Assembly (NCBI RefSeq): GCF_963678975.1
Contig: NC_089277.1
Span: forward strand, 23,386,672-23,450,671
Length of the DNA: 64,000 bases
Source of the DNA: Dysidea avara
Taxonomy: Eukaryota; Porifera; Demospongiae; Dictyoceratida; Dysideidae
Direction of reading: 5' to 3'
Below the pieces are notes generated by a model. The model did not search any database, was not told the origin of the DNA, and saw only the letters and a list, made by a program, of their open reading frames with translations. Of the stretch, positions 1 to 19,351 are shown one piece after another. Within the stretch, counting starts at the first letter, position 1; the number at the start of each line of letters is the position of its first letter. A program made the position numbers and the translations under genes.

Positions 1-113
1 GTGTGGATGAGATATCTTCTCCTGTGTGATTCTCTAGTAATGTTGTGAACACCCCGATGCCTGTTACTAATGGTGACAACACCTGGCCTGACATCAGGAC
101 AATGGCAAATTTC
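1..113 (-). CDS. SLC35F-like transporter copy A, internal exon (truncated by window edge)
   Basis: Read on the minus strand, a pyrimidine-rich acceptor ending in AG at 115-114 is followed by a frame (one base completing a codon, then KFAIVLMSGQVLSPLV...) that runs off the window start. It aligns without gaps to the first recognisable exon of transporter copy B (19351 downward), differing by a few substitutions such as VLSP versus VLSL. By family knowledge this is the first membrane segment of an SLC35F/EamA-type nucleotide-sugar or drug/metabolite transporter. It lies downstream of CRYL1 copy 1, exactly as copy B lies downstream of CRYL1 copy 2. The exon holding the start codon was not found in either copy. 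Completeness of copy A cannot be judged because the rest lies outside the window. Confidence 0.7.
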
Positions 114-2290
114 CTACAAAAAGAAAATTGACACTTTTGTGTTACAAATTTTAAATAAACATAATGTTGCCACAAAAAAGAGCACCTAAAAGTAACAAGG
201 TTGTTATGGAAAAATCAACAAAAGCACATTACATACAATATACATATCCCCACTATAACAGTACAACTACTCTATACAATATAGCAAATCCATAACACAA
301 GAATATGACACATGGTTACTAGAATGCGTGATGTAATGTTAACCACATCATCTGCCAACCACTACAAAACTTAAACAGTCTGGCCAAGTCAGAGTATGGA
401 TAAAGACTTTTTTGAGTGCAACTATGCTAAAATTGAATACTGTATAGCCAGAAAGTTTGGCAGGGGGAAACTTTGGGGATTTGTATAATAGCATTTTGGC
501 AAGAAAAAAGGCTTGGCAATTTAGTAGAGCTGATGCACAATTGTATTGGACAAAGGATTTGGTGGATTTTTAGTTTGGCGAAACACCACTCACTTGCCAA
601 ATTTGCCAAACTCTCCAGCTAAATGGTAGCCATTATCTTTTAGTAAATGACTGCCTCACTGTGGTCTGACTCTGTAGCTAAATTATGCTTGTGAGAATAC
701 CCCCAAGGGGAAAACAAGATTTCAGATATGCCACTACTAAGATATAACCTATTGTGTGATGGGGTGTAGCACATGCCCTATTTTTGCAGGCAACATTAAG
801 TTGATCGAATTCCTTCTTAGGAGGTGGGAACATAGTGGAGATTTTTGGAAAGCTACTTTGCTCCAGGATGTGACACTAGAATTTGTCGGTCTCATATTCC
901 AGGGATGGGATACGGGCATACATGACATTACATACATGGGTGCATTTATCACCATCTTCTCCAGTTTGGTCAGCAGGTGGGAATTTGTAGGGGATTCGTC
1001 ACCGTAACTCGTCCTCAGGATAGGGGTACTTGCAACAAACATAGGAATGTTAGTGATTCCCGGGGTAATTTGTAACATGAATGTTGTGCCAGGGATGAAT
1101 TAGTCACACAATCATTGCAAATCCCCACCTCTGATTGAGTCTGACTTGGGCGTAACATCAGTACACATTAATTGGTGAATTATGCACCTATCAATGTCAC
1201 GCCCCACCTACCCCAGGTCGGACAGCGGGTGGGGATTTGTCACCCAAACTCATCCCCAGGGTAGGGGCATTTGCAACACAAATAGCCATACTTGGCCATA
1301 TTGTTAGTGATTCCTGGGATAATATGTAACTCGAAGTTGTCTCCAGGAGTGGGGAATTTAATTTGTCATTCAATCCCCACCTCTGCTCGACCTCGAACAG
1401 GCTCTGCCTTCTGTGTACACCCTCCAGTGCCTAACTGGTAAAGTAGATAACAACAACGACGACCTGGGGTAGGTGGGGCTTGACATTGATAGGTGCATTA
1501 CGATCGAAACATCATACAACGTACAATCAATACAATTATACAAACACTTCCAACTTGTTGATATACCATGATAGGATTTTCATTTACAGCCTGGCTTTGC
1601 GTAGTTTTCAACCGCTAACGAACATCTAATTTTATTGATTGTGGGTTTGATTTTTAGGTTCATTAAATCCGTTTATCCGCAAACGCAAGGGGCAGGCGCC
1701 GATAGTAACTAGAAGGGAGGAATTTTCATCAATACAGGCTATCTTTTATGCATTCCACTCTAATAGGCCAGGCAAACTTGTGCCGTGTTATCAATTAAGT
1801 GCACGTATTTCGGACGCTGGCTACCATTTTACAGCACAGCAAGTGTCACTTGCACCTCAAAAACGGTGGTAAAATGTAAGTACATGCTTTAGCTAACGTC
1901 TATAGTAACAGACAGCTTGGTTTGGAGTGTTTTCTTTAATAATGAATATAAACGACCTCCCGCCTGCATGGAAATCAATCCAAATTTATGAGAAACAAGT
2001 CACTAATCAAGTTTTCCTGGCCTTAGAGAATTGTTAGCATATTTCTCAAAAAAAAAAAAGTTGCAAGTTCATGCCAATGGCTAGTGAGTAAAGAAAGTAC
2101 AGCTATGTGAATATGTATACAATTACCTATAGCTATTGAATTCTATATATAATGGCAAGAATTTATAAAGAGGGCTACCTACTTACATTATATTGCAGCT
2201 TAGTAACTTTAAAAATAGACTATAATAATGTGCAACAACAATCTGTAGCCTTGTATACAAGGAAATTGCACCTATTAAAATATGTAAGAA
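114..2290. other. Intergenic/5' region between transporter copy A and CRYL1 copy 1
   Basis: No coding exon is recognised here. The stretch is largely alignable to about 19.36-21.59 kb, its counterpart in the second duplicated block. It contains a TTA-flanked foldback element (1183-1497) and, at about 740-1180, a degenerate relative of that element which the second block also has (about 20290-20700). The first exon of the transporter should lie here, but no start codon followed by a donor in the right phase was convincing. Confidence 0.6.
1183..1497. mobile_element. TTA-flanked foldback MITE (PIF/Harbinger-type), copy 1
   Basis: The terminal inverted repeats begin TGCACCTATCAATGTCACG and end with the reverse complement (CATTGATAGGTGCA). 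They are flanked on both sides by TTA (1180-1182 and 1498-1500). The inverted repeats continue into a GC-rich block containing CCCCACCTACCCCAG. A second member lies at 11305-11572. Three-base TTA/TAA duplications are typical of PIF/Harbinger elements; assignment to that superfamily is inference, since no transposase is present. At the matching place in the second duplicated block (about 20700) only a short GTGCATTACGATTG-type sequence remains. Confidence 0.7.
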
Positions 2291-11274
<8,984 letters not shown>

Positions 11275-11304
11275 TGTAATTTAGTCTATTGAAAAACACA
11301 ATAA

Positions 11305-11572
11305 CGCACCTATCAATGTCAAGCCCCACCTACCCCAGATCAGGCAGAGGTGGGGATTGTTGGGGATTTGCAAATGCGAGAATGCAAATTCCCCACCCCT
11401 GGGGACAACTTTGAGTTACGAATCCCCTACTATTTATCCTGGGAATCACAACAGTATGGAAAAGTACGGATGTTCGTGTTGCAAATGCCCCTACCCTGGG
11501 GACGAGCTTGGGTGACAAATCCCCACCTGCTGCCCGACCTGGGGTAGGTGGGGCGTGACATTGATAGGTGCA
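11305..11572. mobile_element. TAA-flanked foldback MITE, copy 2, with empty site in paralogue
   Basis: Termini CGCACCTATCAATGTCAAG and CATTGATAGGTGCA flank a GC-rich interior. TAA is duplicated at 11302-11304 and 11573-11575. Upstream of CRYL1 copy 2 the sequence reads ACACAATAAGTACATAC at about 29689-29705, with one TAA: an exact vacant target. Same family as 1183-1497. It lies only 31 bp upstream of the CRYL1 copy 1 start codon, so it sits in the promoter or 5' untranslated region. Confidence 0.88.
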
Positions 11573-11725
11573 TAAGTACATACAAGTAGATACAGTAGCG
11601 GACAAAAAAGTTCACGTTCCGTACAATAGAAGGCTAAGAAAACGCTTCAGAACAGAACAAAAACGCTAGCATCTGTCTTGCCATTTTCGAAGCGTTTGTG
11701 AAATTTGCAAACAGTTGTACAAGCC

Positions 11726-12094
11726 ATGGCTAAGTTATTTGAGACGATGAATAATACTGTGCACCATTGGCCAGCAAAATGCTACGACGTTCCGAGGAAT
11801 CTGGGATGGAAGCTAGTTGGCAGTAACATTCGCGTCAGCTTTAAACAAGCCTATATAACACTAAGCGACATTAAAAGGAACTGTGATATCGCCTACAAAA
11901 GGGCAGTACAACTGTTAAACAATTACCTAGATTTATTGTTTTTTAATCACTGGTTTGTTGCTATGAAGCCACCATGTGCCAGAAAGCAAAACCACCAGGA
12001 TGCTGCTAGCTCTATTAATGTCCCCTTTTCTAAAAGTTATATTTCAATGTACGATATATTTCTATATACTTTAACTCACTTTTATCGATGGTAA
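11726..12094 (+). CDS. Unrecognised open frame, 122 aa
   Basis: An open frame from an ATG (MAKLFETMNNTVHHWP...) to a stop at 12092-12094. It is moderately long for such AT-rich sequence and mixed in composition, with several Cys, Trp and Tyr residues. I recognise no domain, see no splice partner and find no second copy in the window. It lies between the TAA-flanked element and the aagttacccccat element. It may be a chance frame or a relic of transposon sequence. Confidence 0.2.
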   Translation: MAKLFETMNNTVHHWPAKCYDVPRNLGWKLVGSNIRVSFKQAYITLSDIKRNCDIAYKRAVQLLNNYLDLLFFNHWFVAMKPPCARKQNHQDAASSINVPFSKSYISMYDIFLYTLTHFYRW

Positions 12095-12172
12095 ACTGTT
12101 ACATAACAAAATTTCCTTCTGTTCAGATAAATAGGTGGTGAGCATTAATTAGGAAGAAAGTATAACACTGTA

Positions 12173-12761
12173 TAAGGTAGGCGGGGGTAACTTCGTGAAT
12201 TTCGACTTTGATCTGCTGAAACTCTTTAATGGCTTGATCAAACGATTTGATATTTTCTGTGTATATACGCTAGGATATGGTGATTACTTTGAGTCCAAGT
12301 ATGACACTCTAGCTTCTGTGGTTTTTATGAAATCGTCGTTCAATTGATGATGTGTAACAAAATTTTTGCTAAAAAAACTTTCCGGGTACTACAAAACTTG
12401 CTCTTAACCACTTAGAGGACCATGTACATTGTTCTATTCGACTCTTTTAACTTGGAGAAGTAGGTAAAGTGTCTAGTGTAACTCTTTTCTGGCAACAATC
12501 CATGTTTCAGCCATGGCTATAGGCAGTGAAACAGGAGAATTCGTAAATTCACGAAGTTACCCCCATTGCGTGTTTTTTGACACTATCGGCTATTTCCTGC
12601 CATATCTCTCTAACCGATTACTCAAATCTATTGTAACTTGGCAAACTTAGACTACATAAACACATGTTGATTGTAGCCAAGTTTCGTATTTATTGGTTTT
12701 GTATATCTAAAGTTATAAACAAAAACGCAAACTTTTCACGAAGTTACCCCCATTTACCTTA
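12173..12761. mobile_element. Foldback element with GGGGGTAACTTCGTGAA termini
   Basis: The left end TAAGGTAGGCGGGGGTAAC and the right end (reverse complement TAAGGTAAATGGGGGTAAC) are inverted. The word CACGAAGTTACCCCCAT recurs internally near 12550. About 590 bp with no coding sequence. A two-base TA duplication is possible. I infer a TA-inserting MITE. Confidence 0.6.
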
Positions 12762-15299
12762 ATAGTGCAAGTCATGCATAGTAAATTAAATTTGCAGCAT
12801 TATTAGTCTAATCAGAATACATAGCAAATTTCATTTCATTGCTGCTACTTGTTAGCTACACAAAATTCACTGAGGAAAGAAAAATTATAAAAACTAGCCA
12901 GTACTAATAGCTACTTCAAAACTATAACTCAGTAGCCTACTCATTGGTCATGTGTCTTGGCTGGACTAATAGCAAATTCCTCTACTACCTCTTCTGGGGT
13001 AAGTGTCACAAAGCTGCCTTGATGGCTGTGAAGCAGTGCCTAACCATTTCTATCCTGTCCCATACTGCTATGTAGTGATGACTTGACTAATCTTAGTAGG
13101 CTGATGGACCACTCACATTCACAACTAGTTACAGGTAGAGTAGCCATGATTCTAAGTAGAACATTGATGTTAGGGTAGAATCTTTATCTGCATGACATAA
13201 TGCCTTTTCAGGTGTATTCCCTGGCAGTACGGAAGCTAAATCTGGATGAGCTGTCCATTGCTGCTGCTACAGATGAAGTTCTGCATCAAAAGATAACAGA
13301 GCTGGTAGGTCAGTTGCAAAACTGCTGGAAAAGTTTCCTTATCTATTATAGTGTGTGACCTAGTAATGGTTGCAGGCAACGGCAAACTGAGAAACTCAAA
13401 AACACTTTGTGATGAATTTTCATCAAATCTTAGTTCAATTTTATTAATTAGACAATCTAACAGAGGAATTGTGAGATTGAGATAATAATAGTCAGTGGGG
13501 TTTTGAGCTGGGATATTCTGTCGGTGTAGTTGTCTACTGGCCAAGCGAGCGGTGCACTCTTCAACACCAACACTTCTGGCAATTGTCATGGTTTGTTTGT
13601 GGATATGGGAATGAAAACCATTCACATTCTGGCGGCACCTTTTAAGAGATGTTGTAACAGTGCTAATTTCATGATGAGCTCAAGCGATATCTACATAAGG
13701 GCCTTGTAGTTTAACACTCAAGCCCTTCGTATATGATAGCACATTCTGAGTAGCCACCAATGTTATGATAAAGGAAAATTGTGACATTGATAACAAAAAT
13801 GACTGTGCATCTGACCGTACTGCCTGGTTTCTCTATTCCATTCTGTAGATAAACTGCTGGCAATGGATTCCAGACAACAGAATATTGGTAGGAATAAGTC
13901 ACAAAAAACCTCAAAAGCATCGTGGTGCTCTACCCATCTGGTTTTGCACATCTCTTTCGTTTTTCACCACCAAAAAGATCTTCTATCCACTTTTCTAATT
14001 CAATTTGTCTCATTGGTAAATTTTTAAGAAGCATGCAATTGAATCTGCAGTTGCCATCATATTGTCAACTTTGTTGCAACATTTTACAACACATAGATTA
14101 AGCCTATAAGAGGCACAGTGTGTATATATTACTTTAGGATACTTAGATCTAATACATACAGCTGCACCATTTGTTTGCCCAGCCATAGCACCAGCACCAT
14201 CATATGCCTGCCCTCGTATAAGAGTTGGATCTAGCTTCCATAATGCCAAATTTTCAAGAATGTTTGATACAATGGCTTCACTAGTGACTCCACTTTAACA
14301 TGAATGAAAGCAAAGAAATTTTTCATATATTTTTCCGTCATCATCATCTATAAAGCGAATGCTGATTGATAGCTGCTCAACATTTGAAGTATCAGTGGCC
14401 TCGTCCGCAGTTATTGAGAAAAATTTGCCTGTTTGATTTTTAGCAGAATTTTATTTTGGATCAATTTCCCACAAATCTTAGTTAAATCATTTTGTATACT
14501 TTTGCTGGTATAAATGACATTATGACCTGCAGTTTTTATGTGTTGCTTAAGAGTGTGACCTCCTGCATCTATACGAAACTGTAATGAAGCATGAAAGTTA
14601 CCTGTGGTTGTCATTTGAATCACTGTCCATAGTAGTCCAATCATCTCAATGGCCCCTCAGAGCAATTGCTTGGCATCCACAAAAATTACTGTAGCTGCAA
14701 TAGATCTAAGCTTAAGGAAATTTTCTGCAACTAGTCTAGCGGCAGTACGAAAATTTGTCTGTAAATCAATTGAAATAGTTTTATTCTTCATCATGTTGCA
14801 GAAATCTTTTGCCTTTTGTAAAGCCAGCTGATGAAACTTATGTCATTTATCACCAAAGTGCTCATTCAATAAATCAAGGGCTTTCTTAAAGTTAGTTAAT
14901 GGTCGATTAACTAGTGTGCTTAATTCTTGGCCTTTTACTTCACTTTGTGCAAAAAGCACACAAAACTTACAGTACCCACCATCTGTACTTTTAGAGTAAA
15001 CTAAACCATTGTATTTACTCAACAAACTACCCTGAAAATACCTTAGCTGCTTACCAAAAGTGTGAAGAGAAAATTGGTACGTAGAACAAGGCACAAAGTG
15101 GTGGTTCAATAAATAAAACTTTTCATAGTCAGTAAGCCTCCTATTGGCTTTAAGCTGAACAACTTGATGTAAGTCTCCTGAATTCACCACTGGGTCCAAT
15201 TCTGTAGTAGTACCACCTTGGCAATGCTCACTTGTTGATTGATCTATTTCAGAATCTAAAGGCAATGCTTCATCATCATCTGCAAGTGTTGTACCATCA

Positions 15300-15840
15300 G
15301 AGGACACTGACAAGTTGGCTTGGTGACTAAGCTGTCTGAGGACACTGATGAGCTAGTTTAGGTGATTTAGTTCTGCTAAATCTGAGGGCACTGATAAACT
15401 GGCTTGGTGACTAAGCCCAGCTGAGGACACTGATGAGCTTGTTTGGTAATTAGTGCATCTGCTAAATCTGTGGACACTGATAAACTGGCTTCATAACTAA
15501 GCTCAGCTGAGGACACTGATGAGATAGTTTGGTGACTTAGCTCATCTGCTAAATCTGAGGACACTGGTAAACTGGCTTGGTGACTAAGCTCAGCTGAGGA
15601 CACTGATGAGATAGTTTGGTGACTTAGCTCATCTGCTAACTCTGAGGACACTGGTATCAGCTGAGGACACCGATGAGATAGTTTGGTGACTTAGCTCATC
15701 TGCTAAATCTGTGGACACTGATAAACTGATTTGATGACTTAGTTCAGCTGTTAACTCTGATGAAGCCACTGGTGAACTAGTTTGGTGACTAAATGCAGCT
15801 GTAACAGTTATAGACACTGATGAACTGGTGTGAGCTGTTA
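15300..15840. repeat. Degenerate minisatellite of about 42-84 bp inside the hAT coding region
   Basis: The phrase GAGGACACTGATGAG...TTTGGTGACTTAGCTCA recurs about eight times with small variations. It encodes on the minus strand alternating ...LSHQTISSVSSAEL... and ...LSHQASLPVSSDLADE... units. Higher-order alternation is visible: two related half-units make a longer one. It is coding-frame compatible over most of its length, then broken by single-base changes. Confidence 0.8.
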
Positions 15841-15888
15841 AAGCAGAGGATGCTGTTGAGCAGGTTTGGTCAGTTGATGTATTGGTGG

Positions 15889-16234
15889 CAGGGCCGCCCA
15901 CAGGGGGGGGGGGGGGGGGCAACTGGGGCATTTTTCCCCAGGCCCCAGCCTGAAAGGGGCCCCAGGAGGCCCCCCTGAATACCTGTTTAAAAGATCGATA
16001 TACTCTAATAGAGCAGTCAGATCTAAATACTCTAATAGAGCAGTCACAGTATTCTTCAGAGGAGCAGTGTAGCAAGCTTATAGATAAGGAGATATGGTTG
16101 GTGATGGGTAGTTATTGTCATTGCCAGCAGGTTGTGACCTTTTTTTTTTTTTTTGGTCTTCACCTTACAACTTGGGTCAAGGGCCCCACTTTAACTCTTT
16201 GCCCTGGGCCCCTTAATTTCTCTGGGCGGCCCTG
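15889..16234. mobile_element. hAT-type MITE nested in the hAT transposase, 8-bp duplication
   Basis: Termini CAGGGCCGCCCACAG and its reverse complement (CTCTGGGCGGCCCTG at the right end) bound 346 bp. ATTGGTGG is duplicated perfectly at 15881-15888 and 16235-16242. The interior has a G-run after the left end, two copies of the ATACTCTAATAGAGCAGTCA motif (about 15993-16046) and a T-run near 16141. It interrupts the hAT open frame between ...PLVSTN and TSTDQTC..., so it is younger than the transposase. Confidence 0.92.
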
Positions 16235-16902
16235 ATTGGTGGACACCAATGGAATTGTTTGTTGTTGACTTTCAGCTGCTAACTGCTGGATTTGCTGTAC
16301 AAACAACAGGAATATATATGAAATAATTATAGTCTATTTACTTTGTTGGTTTAATTTGATATACATGTCACCAGAAGCCATTTAAATTTAGACAGAAGCT
16401 CTATAAGTCAAGCCCTTTTCTATTCAACAGAATTCATTTCCTAGATGAATCACTAGATATACTGTATTAGTAATAGCATCCTATATTATGTAGCTAGGTA
16501 CCTCGTTAGTATTATGTATTACAAACATTATCGTCCAGACCTATTACCTGCCACTAGCTGTGAAGAACTGAAATAAGTTTGACTGGCCATGGGATACTTT
16601 GTTACGCAGACCCCCACGGGAATCACCTCTTTTAGCCATAGCAATAACTTAAAATTATAGAAAACCTAAACCCACAATACGTTTGTACAAATTCCAAAAC
16701 CCCACAATTATACTTTTTACACCAAAATAATATGGTGTGAACCTGTCCTTGCATGTCTAAAAGTGATAAAATTAATATGGAATTAAACCTATGAAATGAT
16801 GCTCACCTTCTAAGGTGGGTTTATATGTATCTGTGTTGTAGTGATGATACAAAAAAAAAATCCATTGTAATCTTTTGTGTATTAATCAAATAAGTATGGA
16901 GG

Positions 16903-17002
16903 GGGGGTGGGGGGGGGGGGGCTTCAGCTCCCATGGCCCCCCCCCCCCCCTCCTCCTTAGATCCACCCCTCCCCCCCCCCTCCCCCCCCCCCCCCCCCCC
17001 TG
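16903..17002. repeat. Long G-run followed by C-runs (G/C homopolymer tracts)
   Basis: G-runs of up to 12 or more at 16903-16921 are followed after CTTCAGCTCCCATGG by C-runs to 17000. The two strands' runs can pair as a hairpin or form G-quadruplexes. Proline/glycine-rich frames across it are artefacts of composition. Immediately after it, a block resembling 62.04-62.13 kb begins (CTCTTGGGCCGCACGACAC, ACCGTGTGTCTTGATT). Run lengths may be affected by sequencing or assembly. Confidence 0.85.
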
Positions 17003-17148
17003 TGTGCCAAATTTCAAGGCTGGCCTCTTGGGCCGCACGACACTACCGTGTGTCTTGATTATGTATGCCAGACATAATTGCTCCACTGAATCATATTAAA
17101 GCTGTAAAGTCTAACACACTGAGTTTTCCTTTGTCAAAACCTCTTCAC

Positions 17149-19351
17149 CAACATGGCAACAGCAGCACCAAATCCTCCAGCAACACAAATTAAATCTCCA
17201 ACTAATGGATTATTCCCTGCAAAACAACCAAGCATTATACATAATTCCATTCTCATATCCAAATGATCGGCATACATGCTAGCAGTGAGCAATTTGGTAC
17301 ACTTTACTAGTCTTGTATTATATTGATGATCTTGTATTATATTGATGATCTTGTATTATATTGATGATCTTACATAAGTAAGTATGTAAGTACTGGACCT
17401 TGGTAGTTAATTAGTTTATTACAGTGGGACCTCCTCTATCTGAACACTTGTGTGCCATAAAAGCATTCAGATTAAGTGAAATTAGTGTTCTTTGCCCCAT
17501 TCATTTATACACAGAACACTGTTCAAACACTCTAATAGAACTTACAGTTGATGAAATACTCTAATAAAACAGACCCTACTGCTTTTGGGATATCTTCACT
17601 ATTTCACCTTTATTAGTGTCTGTCTTCAAATCTTCCAAGATGACAATGACTATGCCAGCAGTACTGATGATGATGGAGATGTGGTGGATCAGTTTGTATT
17701 TCTTCTTGATCAGAAGGATGGAAAGAGCAGCAACAAATATAGTCATAGAGCCATTGGTGATTGCCTATAGTACAAATGAATGTACAGACATACAAACAGA
17801 ATGTCTCACACAATTCTAATACACTTGTACCTAATGGTGATTCTAGAAAGCTTTTGAGCTATGGCATATACAATTCTAAGGGTCAGAGAGGTACTTTCCA
17901 TCCTGGTAAAAGGATGTGGTTGAATAGATTAGCCTTTTAGCATCAATGTACATGGAGAATCACTTATAATGAAACCACTTTAAATCTTATAGCTTTGGGA
18001 ACCCATGCCAGCCCTAGAATCATTACTGTAGGATAATCTGTTTGCCAGCTTAATGACAAAGTGCTCAGATAAATCAATATGACGGTTCAGCAAATATATG
18101 CAGAACTCCATTCAATCACTATACCAGAAGGTACACTTCTTACTTCTACAAATCACTTAATTGACATTTCAGTTAATACAAAAAGTGTGTATATGTACTT
18201 AGACTGATATTAGTTAGTACACACAGTAAAGTCTTTGGTAGCGATATACAAAGTCAGTGAAAACACTGCCAGGCACTTGTTATGACTTGTATACTTATGT
18301 AGGTACTAGTACTTGGAGTTAATGAAGGAATCATCTTCCTAGAACAGGACTAGTACACAAGGCTGTAGATGAAGGTGTGGGTGCCCAAGGTCTCATGTGA
18401 ATGTAAGCTATGGGTGGTTGGCATTAGTGAGCAATAAACTTGGAACCCTGCAATCACTAAGCAGTTGTGTGGCTGTGATCACACACGCACACATACGTAA
18501 ACACACTCACTCACTGACACATGCACTACATAGTTGCATGGTTTTGCCTACCCAGTAAACCAGCACTGGGACAAGCTCAGGTTCCATGAGTCAGTGAAGA
18601 CAAATCCTCCTGGGGCAGGACTAGTAACCCACAGGAGGCTGTACCATGTCTCACAAGTAAAGCTGTGGACACCCAAAGTCCCATTCACCCATTTGTAAGA
18701 GATGGACAATTAGTGTTTGCTTCTCTGGTTGACACCAGGTATCCACTGATGCTGCAGCTGGGTGGGCTGCTTACCACATTGACACCAGGTAACTATTCGC
18801 CAGGTTCCTACTTAGCAGCTGAGTAGACTGGAGCAATATGAGCAACATATTTTGCTTAAGGAAACAACAACACAGCAACCAAGTATTGAACCTTTTGATT
18901 ACCAGGTAAACCACTTGGCAATGCTGCATCACTACACACATTCACACATATGGTGTATTTTATAATACACAATGTCATACGAGTGTACATACTAGAACTA
19001 CATACTGTACACCATGCAAGTATTTGAATTAGTAACACCAGTACATAACACACTACATGGTTACTGGCTACAGAAGTGAACTTGAAGCCAAGTGTTTGTA
19101 AGTAAGTCCCATACACATCACCTATAGCAACTATTGTACATTTCCACCAGTAGTGTTGTAGTTTCTTCAAGAAGTCTGGTCTGCATGCTATGTATGGACA
19201 AAGGATAGTACTCACAAGGAAGAACACTCCGGCTGTTAGAGTGGATGGGATGTCTTCTCCTGTGTGGTTCTCTAGTAATGTTGTGAACACCCCAATGCCT
19301 GTTACTAATAGTGACAACACCTGGCCTGATATCAGGACAATGACAAATTTC
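17149..19351 (-). CDS. SLC35F-like (EamA-type) transporter copy B, partial
   Basis: Three exons join in phase on the minus strand: 19351-19072, 17764-17608 and 17216-17149. The first codes for two or more membrane segments (KFVIVLISGQVLSLLVTGIG, TAGVFFLVSTILCPYIACR, then WWKCTIVAIGDVYGTYLQ TLGF). This resembles SLC35F1/F2, where a similar KWWKY...ADVEANY segment occurs. The second is hydrophobic (SMTIFVAALSILLIKKKY, HHISIIISTAGIVIVI) and the third holds NPLVGDLICVAGGFGAAVAM. By family it is a multi-pass carrier; the substrate is unknown. The donor of the first exon is ambiguous: GTAGCC at 19071 keeps the frame, whereas GTAACC seven bases later does not. The start exon and the last four or so membrane segments were not found; the homopolymer tract and hAT relic begin right after the last exon. 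Probably truncated. Confidence 0.72.

Larger units (their letters stand above)
12941..16639 (-). pseudogene. hAT transposase, DUF4371/ZMYM1-like (TTF-type zinc finger), decayed
   Basis: Read on the minus strand. A short first exon begins at 16639 (MAKRGDSRGG...NLFQFFTASG). It is followed by a Ser/Thr-rich segment built of about 14-residue repeats (TISSVSSAELSHQA type, about 15840-15300). Next comes a TTF-like zinc-finger region (15313-14843; FSLHTFGKQLRYFQGS, YCKFCVLFAQ). The DUF4371 core (about 14640-13960) contains SITADEATDTSNVEQLSISI, AYDGAGAMAG and HCASYRLNL. A C-terminal hAT dimerisation block (about 13180-12941) contains NVLLRIMATLPVTSCECEWS and SLHSSMGQDR. Several stops and frameshifts separate these blocks, and a MITE is inserted at 15889. 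It once cut and pasted DNA; it is now inactive. It separates CRYL1 copy 1 from transporter copy B. Confidence 0.82.

Noticed and set aside
16875..17099. Proline-rich and glycine-rich frames
   Set aside because: Generated by C and G homopolymer runs; no start context or homology supports a gene.
19065..19071. Alternative donor GTAACC for the first transporter exon
   Set aside because: It leaves a phase that turns the next exon into a non-hydrophobic reading (SNHQWLYDY); the GTAGCC donor keeps membrane-segment coding.
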